From the NCBI GenBank assembly GCA_963807065.1, contig CAWDZQ010000004.1, forward strand, positions 806,001-870,000: 64,000 nt of DNA, given 5' to 3'. The notes below the pieces were generated by a model. The model searched no databases and was not told the DNA's origin. It worked only from the letters and a program-made list of their open reading frames with translations. A program made the translations under genes and the position numbers. Below are positions 52,029 through 60,654 of this stretch, piece by piece (within the stretch, counting starts at the first letter, position 1; each line of letters starts with the position of its first letter). This DNA is from CAWAND01 sp963807065 (lineage in GTDB: Bacteria > Chloroflexota > Anaerolineae > Anaerolineales > E44-bin32).

Positions 52029-52508
52029 ATGATGTCGGATCTAAGCGCCAGCGCGCGTCGGGTTCAGATGGCACTGCAGGAAGCGGGCGTCGAATTCAAG
52101 GTGATGGAACTGCCTGCCAGCACGCGCACGGCCCAGGATGCTGCCCAGGCGATCGGCTGCCAGGTGGGACAAATCGCCAAGTCGCTCGTGTTCAAAACCC
52201 GGGCGTCGCAGAGACCGGTCATGGTAATCGCCAGCGGTGCGCACCGGGTGGACCTTCGCAAACTCGAAGCGCTGGTGGGCGAACCGATCGATTTGGCCGA
52301 CCCAGACTTCGTCCGCCGGGTGACGGGATTCGCCATCGGCGGCGTGCCCCCGCTTGGGCACCTTGACCCGCTGACCATCTACCTGGACGAAGGGCTGCGC
52401 CAGTACGAAACGATTTGGGCGGCGGCCGGAACACCCCACGCAGTATTTTCCCTGAAGGCCGACGACCTGCCTCGGATCAATGGGGGCATGTTCACCCACG
52501 TGGCCTGA
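52029..52508 (+). CDS. YbaK/EbsC-type aminoacyl-tRNA deacylase
   Basis: A 159-residue protein of the YbaK/ProX fold: RTAQDAAQAIGCQVGQIAKSL near 33 with the catalytic-site Lys, MVIASGAHRVDLRKLEAL near 65, and GFAIGGVPPLGH near 103. Family members trim mischarged tRNA (for example Cys-tRNA-Pro). ATG 52029 with CAGGAGGTGAG. Followed by the aldo-keto reductase 35 bp downstream, perhaps in one operon. Confidence 0.9.
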   Translation: MMSDLSASARRVQMALQEAGVEFKVMELPASTRTAQDAAQAIGCQVGQIAKSLVFKTRASQRPVMVIASGAHRVDLRKLEALVGEPIDLADPDFVRRVTGFAIGGVPPLGHLDPLTIYLDEGLRQYETIWAAAGTPHAVFSLKADDLPRINGGMFTHVA

Positions 52509-52543
52509 AATCCGCCGCATGCTGAAGGAAAGGACGGTGCGGC

Positions 52544-53320
52544 ATGGAGTACCTCAACATCCGGGGCACCAGCGTCCCTCGGCTTGGTTTGGGCACGTGG
52601 GCTCTGCGGGGGCAAGCCTGCCTCGAGGCCGTACAGGCGGCTCTCGCGGCTGGCTACCGCCACATCGACACTGCCGAAATGTATGACAACGAGCGCGCCA
52701 TCGGGGCCGCCATGGAGCGGTCAAGCGTCGGCCGAGAAGACATCTTCCTGACCAGCAAGGTCTGGAAGAACCACATGCGTCGTGACGACGTGCTGACGGC
52801 GTGCGACCGGAGCCTGGAAGCTCTGGGTACCGACTACATCGACTTGTACTTGATCCACTGGCCGGTAGTCGATGTCCCCATTCGTGAGACCGTCGGTGCG
52901 CTGGACGAGCTTCAGGAGTTGGGGCGCGCTCGTCACATTGGCGTAAGCAATTTCAACGCCGCCCAGCTGGCCGAGGCACAAGCCGCCAGCAGGACCGGAA
53001 TCTTCTGCAATCAGGTGGAATTCAACCCCTGGCGGCGGCCCGCTGAAGTTCTGGCTGCCTGTCAGAAATCGCAGGTGATGGTGACGGCCTACACGCCGCT
53101 TGCCCGAGGAAGAGTTGAGCGGTCATCTGTGCTGGAGGAAGTTGGAGACCGCTTCGGAAAGACGGCTGCGCAAGTGGCCCTGCGTTGGCTGATCCAGCAA
53201 CCATGTGTGGTGGCTATCCCCAAGGCGTCCCGCCGCGACCATCTAGAAGAGAACTTGGCGATTTTCGATTTTGTCCTGGATCAGACGGCGATAGCGGCGA
53301 TCGATGCCCTGGAAGGCTAG
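52544..53320 (+). CDS. Aldo-keto reductase
   Basis: A 258-residue (beta/alpha)8 reductase. Catalytic set: Asp and Tyr in HIDTAEMYDNE near 42-48, Lys in LTSKVWKNH near 71, His in YLIHWPV near 105. GVSNFNAAQL and VAIPKASRRDHL are the NADPH-binding motifs. It is the size of the AKR5-like bacterial group. Good ribosome site AAGGA. Substrate unknown. Confidence 0.92.
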   Translation: MEYLNIRGTSVPRLGLGTWALRGQACLEAVQAALAAGYRHIDTAEMYDNERAIGAAMERSSVGREDIFLTSKVWKNHMRRDDVLTACDRSLEALGTDYIDLYLIHWPVVDVPIRETVGALDELQELGRARHIGVSNFNAAQLAEAQAASRTGIFCNQVEFNPWRRPAEVLAACQKSQVMVTAYTPLARGRVERSSVLEEVGDRFGKTAAQVALRWLIQQPCVVAIPKASRRDHLEENLAIFDFVLDQTAIAAIDALEG

Positions 53321-53353
53321 CAGCCATACAGGATCGGCTTCGATATCGGAGAC

Positions 53354-54541
53354 TCAGGGGGAGACGAAATTGAGCGGATTGACCTTGCCGTACAGGTCGC
53401 TCTGCATCTCGAAATGAAGATGGGGGCCGGTCGAGTTGCCTGTCGAGCCCACGGCACCTATCACTCGCCCTTGGGCGACCCCCTGTCCGCAGCCGACGTT
53501 GATGCCGCTCAGGTGGCCGTAGAGCGTCTGCCAGCCGTTGCCATGATCGAGGACGATCATATAGCCATAGCCCCAGTCGTTCCACCCAGAATAGACAACG
53601 ACGCCGCTGGCGCTGGCGTAGACAGCGTTACCAACGGCTCCAGCAATGTCAATCGCCGGGTGGACGCTGCTGTAGCCGTTGCCTGAAATCGTCTTGAGCG
53701 TTGTCGGCCAGATGAAGGACGGTTCACCGACCGGGCCGTCGAAGCCCCCGCTGCATGCGCCGGGCCCGACATACCTGGCCGTGCCCGGGTTGGCACGGGT
53801 GATCCGAGGGGCTTGCCAGGTGACCACCTCGCGCTTGCCGCCGGGTACGATCAGCCAGGTGCCCGGATCGATCGTAACTTCGTCGACACTGGCGTAGCCG
53901 GCAAGGTTGTTGCCCGGGTAATCGAGGATGTCCTCGGGTGCTACACGGAAAAACCCCGCCACGCCCCTGATCGAGTCGCCCTCTTGCCATTGATAGTAGG
54001 TGCCGTCCACCGGCAATATATTCAGCTCTTGGTCCGTCCTCAAGCTGTCTGGGCTTCCCTTGAGTAAATCATAGTTGCCCCACAGAATCGACTCGGGCTG
54101 CAGCCCGTACTTGTCAGCGATGTCGAACAAGGTGTCGCCCTGTTTGACGGTGTACTTGATGACCTTGGCGCGTGGCCGATCAGGGAGTGTGGTGTGCAGT
54201 TCCAGCTTCCGGGTGATGTCCGCATCTGCCGCCGGCGTGGGGAAGGCCGGCAGGTCGGAAACCTTGAGCTGGGCAGCTGCCTCAGGCGTCGGCGTGTTGG
54301 CAACTGCGGCCGCCTCGTCACTGGGCGATTGGCCCCATGTGGGGACCAGGCCCGCGCCTCGGAAGACCACGAAGGCCAGCCCTGAGACGACGACCAAGGT
54401 CAGCGCTACCAACGCCGCACGTTGGGGCCTCGAAGGGGCGCGGTCGGACGACGCCTCCCGGCCGGGGCCGGACGGGGATGGCTCGTTTTCCTTGGGGGAG
54501 GCAACTGCCTCATCGTGCGCGCTGGTCACGCTTCGGAGCAT
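53354..54541 (-). CDS. M23-family metallopeptidase with LysM domain
   Basis: A 395-residue membrane-anchored cell wall hydrolase. A Ser/Pro-rich N-terminus, one TM helix (about 44-61), LysM (YTVKQGDTLFDIADKYGL, near 130), a second LysM-like part near 185-240, and the M23 endopeptidase domain with SVHPAIDIAG (HxxxD), YGHLSG and GPHLHFEM (HxH). It cuts peptidoglycan cross-links. Sits outside the cell, N-terminus in. Convergent with the aldo-keto reductase gene. Confidence 0.93.
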   Translation of the reverse strand: MLRSVTSAHDEAVASPKENEPSPSGPGREASSDRAPSRPQRAALVALTLVVVSGLAFVVFRGAGLVPTWGQSPSDEAAAVANTPTPEAAAQLKVSDLPAFPTPAADADITRKLELHTTLPDRPRAKVIKYTVKQGDTLFDIADKYGLQPESILWGNYDLLKGSPDSLRTDQELNILPVDGTYYQWQEGDSIRGVAGFFRVAPEDILDYPGNNLAGYASVDEVTIDPGTWLIVPGGKREVVTWQAPRITRANPGTARYVGPGACSGGFDGPVGEPSFIWPTTLKTISGNGYSSVHPAIDIAGAVGNAVYASASGVVVYSGWNDWGYGYMIVLDHGNGWQTLYGHLSGINVGCGQGVAQGRVIGAVGSTGNSTGPHLHFEMQSDLYGKVNPLNFVSP

Positions 54542-54616
54542 ACCAGAAGGTTGCTCGTCGTCAAGACGCAGAAGTCACGCCGCGGGGGTGTGGTGAGTCC
54601 TGTTGACGGACGGGCA

Positions 54617-55291
54617 TCATGGGGCCGGGACGAGCAGAGTCTCAAGCTGTGTCTCCAGACTGTTGGCCGGCAGTGGCCCGACAGAAATCTGCCGCACCAC
54701 CCCGGTACGGTCGATGATGACACTGGTGGGGAGGCCTTGTAGCGGGTAAATGCTGTCGGCTACGAGGCCGTCCGGATCGAGCAGCACGGGGAACGTCACG
54801 CCCAGGCTCTGGATGTACGGCTCGATTTGCTGGGCGGTATCGACTTGGGTCCAGTTGAGACCCAGCACGACCAGGCCCTGGTCTCCCAGCTTTTCGTAAA
54901 CGGCCTGAAGGGTGGGTAATTCGATTCGGCAGGGCGGGCACCAGGTGGCCCAGAAGTTGAGCAGGATCACGCTGCCTCGGTAGTCGGACAAGCTTCGAGT
55001 CTGTCGGTGCAGGTCGTCAAGGGTGAAGTCGGGCGCCGGCTGACCCACGTGCACCAACTGCCCGAGCTGGGGAGCGGATTCGCCCGTGGGAGCGACGGCG
55101 ATGGTTGTGGTGGGGGTGATGGTCTGGGATGGGAAGGGGAAATTGGAAGGCGTCGGCGTCGGGGTGGGCCGGGGCACAATGAACAGCTTCCATCCCAACA
55201 GCAGGCCCAGGGCCAGCGCCATGAGAAAGGCGATGGGCCGGACAGCTTGGGCAAACATCGAGGGTTCGGGGTTGATATCGAATCGGGACAT
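54617..55291 (-). CDS. TlpA-like membrane-anchored thioredoxin
   Basis: A 224-residue protein with one TM helix (about 20-40), a Thr-Pro linker, and a thioredoxin fold: PAPDFTLDDLHRQTRSLSDY, the redox motif NFWATWCPPCRIELP near 120, and GLPTSVIIDRTG with cis-Pro near 195. It would reduce disulfides outside the cytoplasmic membrane, for example in cytochrome maturation. A TTTGTGA-type palindrome lies about 85 bp upstream (55377-55396). Confidence 0.92.
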   Translation of the reverse strand: MSRFDINPEPSMFAQAVRPIAFLMALALGLLLGWKLFIVPRPTPTPTPSNFPFPSQTITPTTTIAVAPTGESAPQLGQLVHVGQPAPDFTLDDLHRQTRSLSDYRGSVILLNFWATWCPPCRIELPTLQAVYEKLGDQGLVVLGLNWTQVDTAQQIEPYIQSLGVTFPVLLDPDGLVADSIYPLQGLPTSVIIDRTGVVRQISVGPLPANSLETQLETLLVPAP

Positions 55292-55376
55292 GGTGATTTG
55301 GAACGAACGGCCCCCGCATGCGGGCCGCTACGTCCCCGGTCCATTGTAACTCCCGGTCCCGGGATGGTGCCATCAA

Positions 55377-55396
55377 CTTGTGAAGGCTTTCACATG
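55377..55396. repeat. Palindrome cTTGTGA-N6-TCACAtg, copy 6
   Basis: Full TGTGA-N6-TCACA core. It lies between DoxX (stop 55486) and tlpA-like (start 55291) genes, both on the reverse strand, in a plausible promoter position for the latter. The rest of the 194-bp gap shows nothing else. Confidence 0.65.
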
Positions 55397-55485
55397 TGAC
55401 GCGTAGATTCCAACTGGGCAGGGCCGCGGCGGAGGCGCAGCGCCAGTGCCGTTGAGCCAGCGTCTTTCGTCCGATGACGGGAAAG

Positions 55486-56103
55486 TCAGCTTGATGTGGT
55501 CGAAGGCTGTGTGGGGTGGCCATCCTCGTTTCGGAAACCCCGCCCCGGCCGCCATGGCGTGCCCAGCAAGGGGAGGAGCCACCGGTCGGCGCCCCACCAG
55601 CCGGCTGTCCGCCAGGCCAACACAAGCCAGGTGGCGGTGGCGAACAAGATCGGATTGGTGCTGACGGCTCCGGCCAAGAGGTAGTTGACATTCATGAAGC
55701 TTCCGAAAAAGGCGGCGATGCCGGTGAACACGCCCAGAATCAGGGCGATGCCCACCAGCGTCTCGCCCCAGGCCACCACGTAGGCCCAGACCGAAGCATT
55801 GGGGAGGACCATGTTTTGAAGGAAGGCGGCATACCATCCTTGGACCGCCGGGTGTTCGCCGCTTGCCAGCGTCAAAGCATTGTTCACAAACCCCGTCAAT
55901 GCCGCTCCGGCATTGGCGCCGGTCCACGCGGGGCTGGTCAGCTTTCCATATCCGGCTGCCACCCATTCGTAGCCGACGTAGACGCGAAGGATGAGCCAGA
56001 TCCAGGCCCAGCGCGTGGCGCCGAACAGGGCCCGTGCCACGGGGGGTTCTTCAATGTGCTCGACAAACCTGCGGGACGCGCCAACTTGTTCTGACGTACT
56101 CAT
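55486..56103 (-). CDS. DoxX-family membrane protein
   Basis: A 205-residue protein with four TM helices. RVYVGYEWVAAGYGKL near 42 and VAWGETLVGIALILGVFTG near 115 followed by SFMNVNYLLAG are typical DoxX/DoxD motifs (the thiosulfate:quinone oxidoreductase DoxD type or redox-associated proteins). The C-terminus after TPWRPG is an odd polar tail (RNEDGHPTQPSTTSS), which may be a frame error. ATG 56103 with GAGGTGG upstream. Confidence 0.88.
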   Translation of the reverse strand: MSTSEQVGASRRFVEHIEEPPVARALFGATRWAWIWLILRVYVGYEWVAAGYGKLTSPAWTGANAGAALTGFVNNALTLASGEHPAVQGWYAAFLQNMVLPNASVWAYVVAWGETLVGIALILGVFTGIAAFFGSFMNVNYLLAGAVSTNPILFATATWLVLAWRTAGWWGADRWLLPLLGTPWRPGRGFRNEDGHPTQPSTTSS

Positions 56104-56260
56104 AACCACCTCGCTATTCCATCCAACCAGATTTCCAAACCATCCTTGGCCGGCCCCACATGATGGGCTTCCAAGCCGGGATGAGATTAATGATAACAAG
56201 TTGGAATACGACCAGATGCTGCGAGGAGTCATCGTTGCCCCATCGGCTGATCTGGTGGAG

Positions 56261-57031
56261 CTACAGGTCGACCCCTGCGCGCTGGAACTTGGATTCGACC
56301 TGACGCGACGTCACGTCAAACGAGGCCCGGAGGTAGGGGAAGGCGAACCACACCAGGCCAACTCCGAAGAGCACACCGGTCAACAGGCGCATCGTCGAAT
56401 TGAACGAGCCAAGCGCGTCGCCGTAGTAAAACCAGGTCGGCAGGCTGTGGTGGGTGAGGTTCGCCAGCCATGCATTGGTGTAGCGGAAGCCCTGCCCGAT
56501 ACCCGCTAGGTCGCTGAAGAAGTGGCTCATGCCATCAATCGCCATGGGCAGGACGAAGAGCAAGAACCCCCACACCGGCAGCGGCCGGACGCGGTCCCGG
56601 AAGGGCCACCAGGCGATGGCTGCCAGGGGGATGCTTGAGTAGGCCGACACCATTCGGTCGGACCAGCCGACTTTCCACCCCAGCTGCGCGTTGCCGATGA
56701 ACTGTCGCAGGACGAGAGGATTCAGGGTATCTTTCCAGGCAGATTGGATGGTGTCCAGTCCGTACATGGGCTTGGGGCCGAACAGGAAGAAAGAGCGCTC
56801 AGGGAGCTGGTGACATTGAAACGAGTAAACGAAGTAGATCGCCTCGGCCGGTCCGGTCCAGCCGAGGTGCATGAAGATTGGAGCCAGCCAGGGGATCCCA
56901 ACCCACAGCCCGCTGATCAGTACGAACCAGGCGAACCAATGGTGCGCAGCCCGGACCACCGCCCGGTTCAGACGAACGGCCCAAGAATCCGATGCGTGCT
57001 CGCCAACGTGTTGTTCTACCGGGTCCATCAT
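56261..57031 (-). CDS. DUF2085 membrane protein
   Basis: A 256-residue protein with about five TM helices. FQCHQLPERSFFLFG near 70 and MAIDGMSHFFSDLAG near 165 match DUF2085, a family with conserved Cys-His and Asp-Gly residues and no known function. Longer open frames upstream (to 57373) run into the next gene in the opposite direction and are not used. Start ATG 57031 (or 57028) with GGGAGG. Divergent from the L-2-hydroxyglutarate oxidase gene. Confidence 0.85.
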   Translation of the reverse strand: MMDPVEQHVGEHASDSWAVRLNRAVVRAAHHWFAWFVLISGLWVGIPWLAPIFMHLGWTGPAEAIYFVYSFQCHQLPERSFFLFGPKPMYGLDTIQSAWKDTLNPLVLRQFIGNAQLGWKVGWSDRMVSAYSSIPLAAIAWWPFRDRVRPLPVWGFLLFVLPMAIDGMSHFFSDLAGIGQGFRYTNAWLANLTHHSLPTWFYYGDALGSFNSTMRLLTGVLFGVGLVWFAFPYLRASFDVTSRQVESKFQRAGVDL

Positions 57032-57178
57032 CCGCCTCCCATTGCCCTCATTGTAAGGGTTTTCGCAGAGCAGGGTGGAGCAGGAACTCCGGCGCGGCGC
57101 GAGACTTCCTGAAGAACTTCGCAGACCGGCATGGCCCGTTCCCCCCGGCATGGAAAGGGAGTTGAGGCAGGGCCTCGT

Positions 57179-58381
57179 ATGAGCATTGGACGCGAGCAAG
57201 TTGGCATCATTGGAGGCGGCTTGGTCGGCCTGGGCACGGCGCTGCGATTGGCGGAGCGCTGGCCGGGCTGCCGGATCACCGTGCTCGAGAAGGAGCCTGA
57301 GATCGGGCGGCACCAGTCGGGACGAAACTCCAATGTGATCCACTCCGGAATCTACTATCGACCTGGCAGCCAAAAGGCGAGCCTGTGCCGGGCGGGCAGG
57401 CGCGCCTTGGAAACCCTGTGCGCCGAAGAATCGATTCCCGTCCAGCGCGTCGGCAAGCTGGTCGTGGCCACATCCGACGCGGAGCGATCCGGGCTAACGG
57501 AGTTGGACGGGCGAGGCCGGGCCAACGGGGTTGACTGTCGCCTGGTTTCGGGCGCTGAAGCCGCCGAATTGGAACCGCAGGTGCGTGCCGTCCAGGCCCT
57601 GTGGGTACCGGAGACCAGCATCGTCGACTATCGCCTGGTGATGGCCAAAATGGCTGATCGCCTTCGGTCCGCTGGACACGAGATCTCGGCCGGCGAGCCT
57701 GTGATGCAGATCCACCACGACAGCCAGGGGGTGGTGCTGACCACACCCCGGGCCGCCCACTCGTTCGATCTGGCGGTCAACTGCGCCGGCCTGCAGTCGG
57801 ATGTGATCGCTCGGATGGCGGGGGCCGAGCCGGATGTTCGCATTGTAGGCTTTCGGGGGGAATACCTCGCCCTGAGCGGTCCGCTCAAGGACTCCATTCG
57901 GCACCTGGTGTACCCGGTGCCCGACCCCCGGTTTCCCTTCCTGGGCGTCCATCTGACCCCGACCGTAGACGGCCGGGTGCTGTGTGGGCCGAACGCCGTC
58001 CTGGCCCTGGCACGCGAGGGGTACGGGTGGGGTGTCATCGATCCCGCCTACCTGGCACGGACGCTGACCTATCCCGGGATGATCCGCCTGGCCTGGCGGC
58101 ACTGGCGCATGGGCCTGGGCGAGGTCTGGCGGTCCTGCAACAAACGCGCCTTTGCTGCTTCCCTGCGCCAAATGCTCCCCCGGGTACAGCAGGCGGACTT
58201 GGCGCCGGACGGCGCCGGGGTTCGCGCCCAGGCGCTGCTCAGGGACGGCCGCTTGATGGACGACTTTGCCTTCCGGGAAACCGAGCGGATGGTTCACCTG
58301 GTCAATGCCCCGTCGCCGGCCGCCACGGCTTGCCTGGCTATCGGGGATGTGGTCGTTGATCAACTCGAAGGCCTGGCATGA
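57179..58381 (+). CDS. lhgO: L-2-hydroxyglutarate oxidase-like FAD protein (LhgO family)
   Basis: A 400-residue FAD-dependent oxidase. VGIIGGGLVGLGTALRLAER at the N-terminus, IGRHQSGRNSNVIHSGIYY near 42 (LhgO/DAAO signature), YLALSGPLKDSIRHLVYPVP near 230 and FPFLGVHLTPTVDGRVLCGP near 255. In other bacteria LhgO oxidises L-2-hydroxyglutarate to 2-oxoglutarate and feeds the quinone pool. GAGG lies about 12 nt upstream of ATG 57179. The stop overlaps the next gene (ATGA). Confidence 0.9.
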   Translation: MSIGREQVGIIGGGLVGLGTALRLAERWPGCRITVLEKEPEIGRHQSGRNSNVIHSGIYYRPGSQKASLCRAGRRALETLCAEESIPVQRVGKLVVATSDAERSGLTELDGRGRANGVDCRLVSGAEAAELEPQVRAVQALWVPETSIVDYRLVMAKMADRLRSAGHEISAGEPVMQIHHDSQGVVLTTPRAAHSFDLAVNCAGLQSDVIARMAGAEPDVRIVGFRGEYLALSGPLKDSIRHLVYPVPDPRFPFLGVHLTPTVDGRVLCGPNAVLALAREGYGWGVIDPAYLARTLTYPGMIRLAWRHWRMGLGEVWRSCNKRAFAASLRQMLPRVQQADLAPDGAGVRAQALLRDGRLMDDFAFRETERMVHLVNAPSPAATACLAIGDVVVDQLEGLA

Positions 58382-59235
58382 GCAGGGCTGCGGCCGCCAT
58401 CTCGGCCGCGGTCGAGGTAGCGCGCGAGCTTGGGGTGCCGGTCGACCGGCCCGAGGTCCTGGCCGACCGCAGTAATCTGGTCATCCACTTGAAGCCATCG
58501 CCAGTGGTCGCCCGGGTGGCGACGATGACCGCTGTCATAAGGGGGCAGCCCGAGACCTGGCTCCAGCGCGAGGTCCAGGTGGCGTCCTACCTGGCGGCCA
58601 GCCACGTACCGACCGTTCCCCCCGCCCCTGGCATTCCTCCCGGCCCGCACCGTCGCATGGGTTTTGTGATGACGTTTTGGGCGTGGCGGGAAAGCGCAGG
58701 TTTGGAGCGGGTGCGTGGGGAGACAGCCGGCCACGCGCTGGCTGAACTGCATGCCGCCATGGTGGACTACTCGGGCGATCTGCCGCTGATGGGTCCGATT
58801 CTGGATGACACCGCGCGGATGCTCGCCCTGCTGCGCAGGGACGGTTGGCCCGCGCCAACGCTTCTGGAGCCCGCCGAGGCCGCCTTGGAAAGAGCCACTG
58901 CTTTGGCCCGTATCCAGCGCAACCCCCGGCCGCTTCACGGGGACGCTTCGTTGAGCAACCTGTTCGTCAGCGGCGATGACCTGGTGTGGACAGACTTCGA
59001 AGACGCCTGCCTCGGCCCGGCAGAATGGGATCTGGCGGTGTTGGTGCGTTCCGCAGGATGGGAGGGGCCGCAGGTGCTTCGTGGCTACGGCCGTGGAATC
59101 ACGATGGCCCAACTAGAGCCCTTCATTGAAGCCCGCCGGCTGCAGGCGGCGCTGTGGTCGGCGGTGCTGGCGCCCCGTTCTCCGGATGGCCGTGCGCAGG
59201 CCGAAGCCGGGTTGCGGCAACTCGCCGAAGGCTGA
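58378..59235 (+). CDS. Aminoglycoside phosphotransferase-like kinase
   Basis: A 285-residue protein of the APH/choline-kinase fold. A short N-lobe leads to PLHGDASLSNLFVSGDDLVW near 185 (catalytic Asp) and WTDFEDACLGPAEWDLAVLV near 202 (metal-binding Asp). These match APH(3')-family motifs. Actual substrate unknown; such proteins are diverse. Coupled to lhgO by a 4-bp overlap, so perhaps a metabolite kinase in the same pathway. No antibiotic link should be assumed. Confidence 0.85.
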   Translation: MSRAAAAISAAVEVARELGVPVDRPEVLADRSNLVIHLKPSPVVARVATMTAVIRGQPETWLQREVQVASYLAASHVPTVPPAPGIPPGPHRRMGFVMTFWAWRESAGLERVRGETAGHALAELHAAMVDYSGDLPLMGPILDDTARMLALLRRDGWPAPTLLEPAEAALERATALARIQRNPRPLHGDASLSNLFVSGDDLVWTDFEDACLGPAEWDLAVLVRSAGWEGPQVLRGYGRGITMAQLEPFIEARRLQAALWSAVLAPRSPDGRAQAEAGLRQLAEG

Positions 59236-59323
59236 GACCGCCGGAGAGGCGCGCCTCGCGCGGCTTTACGTGTGTACTTCTGGCAATTCTGAACGAACAC
59301 ACACCCCCAGCCGGCGTGAAGCG

Positions 59324-60509
59324 ATGAAGCGAGCTGTGCTAGCGGCCCCGATGATGGCCTGTGCCTGGGGGGTGGATCCAACGGCGATAGCTTCCACGCC
59401 GACCCCCGGTCCGTTCGCCTTTGACGGCGGGCGCACCGCCTTTGGTATCTTCCCCAGCCCGCCCGAAATGACCACGGACCGTCTGTTAGATTTGCTGCAT
59501 GCCATGGGGGAACATGGCGATGTCGCCCTGATTCAACGCGCCCTCCCCTGGTCCGCCTTCCTGGACAGCCCGGATGGGACTCCCTGGGATTTTACCGACG
59601 AGCAGAATCTGGTCACCCTGTTGGCGCGCCTGGGGCTGGAGCCGATCTTCGTCGTCGATCCGCTCAATGGTCTCGACCGACGCCAATCCGCTGTCCTGCC
59701 CGCTGAACTGCGGGGGGGCTAACTTCGGGACTCCGGCGCTGCGAGGGGCATATCAGAATTGCGTGCTCTGAGTGGTGCGCGTCTTTCACCCTCGCTATCT
59801 GGGCCTGGCGTCGGAGATCAACACCTACGCTGACGCCCACCCGGATGACTTCGTGAACTTCGTCGATCTCTGCAATCAGACCCCAGCTGCCATTATGGCC
59901 GAGTCACCCGACAGGCGGGCGTTTGTCACCTTCCAATGGGAGGACCTCGACAATCTGAGCATCATCAGTGAGGGCAAGCCGGCGTACCAGATCGACTGGG
60001 ACGAAGCCGACGCTTGCGCGCCGCAGCTCGAGGTGTGGGCAATTTCGAGCTATCCTTTCGTGCGTGGCCTTCGACGACGCCGGCCAGGTCCCCACCGATT
60101 ACTACACCCCCCTCTTGAGCCGCACGGACGAACCCGTGGCGGTGGCGGAGGGCGCCTGGTCGTCCGGCGACATTGTTCCCTTCCATGGTTCGACCGACGA
60201 TCAGATCGGATACATGTGCGCGGTCGAGACCCAGCTTGGCGGCCGTATAATGTTCTGATCTACCTTGTGCTGCAGGATTTCAATGCAGGGGCCTACCGCC
60301 CCTTGCTTGATGCCCAGGGGTTTGGGTCGCAGGTGGATACCCTGGGTTGGTTCCAATCTGTCGGCTTGCAGACCTACGATGGCGCGTCCAAGCCCGGCGT
60401 GGCGGTATGGGATTCGATAGGCGCCGACCTACCTGGAACTAATCCCGGCCGCTCTCCGGAGACGAGCACAGGCAACCCCGCAGCAACTCCTAGACGTCTT
60501 GCTTTGTGA
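59324..60509 (+). pseudogene. Exported glycosidase-like protein, disrupted by several lesions
   Basis: Starting at ATG 59324, pieces in three frames join into one protein (ALPWSAFLDS, LGLEPIFVVDPLN, FHPRYLGLASEINTY, VTFQWEDLD, AISSYPF, DYYTPLL, VAEGAWSS, IYLVLQDFN, DTLGWFQSVGL, AVWDSIGADL). It resembles a TIM-barrel glycosidase of a family common in Chloroflexota. Lesions: an extra G in the G7 run 59712-59718; an in-frame TGA at 59769-59771; a frame change near 60057-60066; and a missing base near 60256. With four lesions it is most likely a true pseudogene. The frame ends at a TGA inside palindrome 7. Confidence 0.72.
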
Positions 60510-60524
60510 AAGAAGTCACAAAGC
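60501..60524. repeat. Palindrome GCTTTGTGA-N6-TCACAAAGC, copy 7
   Basis: Perfect 9-bp arms, the longest of the set. It covers the stop codon of the disrupted glycosidase frame (TGA 60507-60509), 130 bp upstream of the glycosyltransferase start. Confidence 0.75.
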
Positions 60525-60654
60525 ACTGTCGTCTACCGTTCAACCGGCACCAAGCGCCCCATTGCGTGGGCGCCACATGCCATGCAAAATGGAGTGACCG
60601 GTTTGTCGCAGATGCCCACAGCCAGACAGTCCTGTAGGTATGGGGAGGGATGCG

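Noticed and set aside
58378..59235. Aminoglycoside resistance gene
   Set aside because: Only the kinase fold motifs are seen; the family is broad and the coupling with an oxidase gene points to metabolism.
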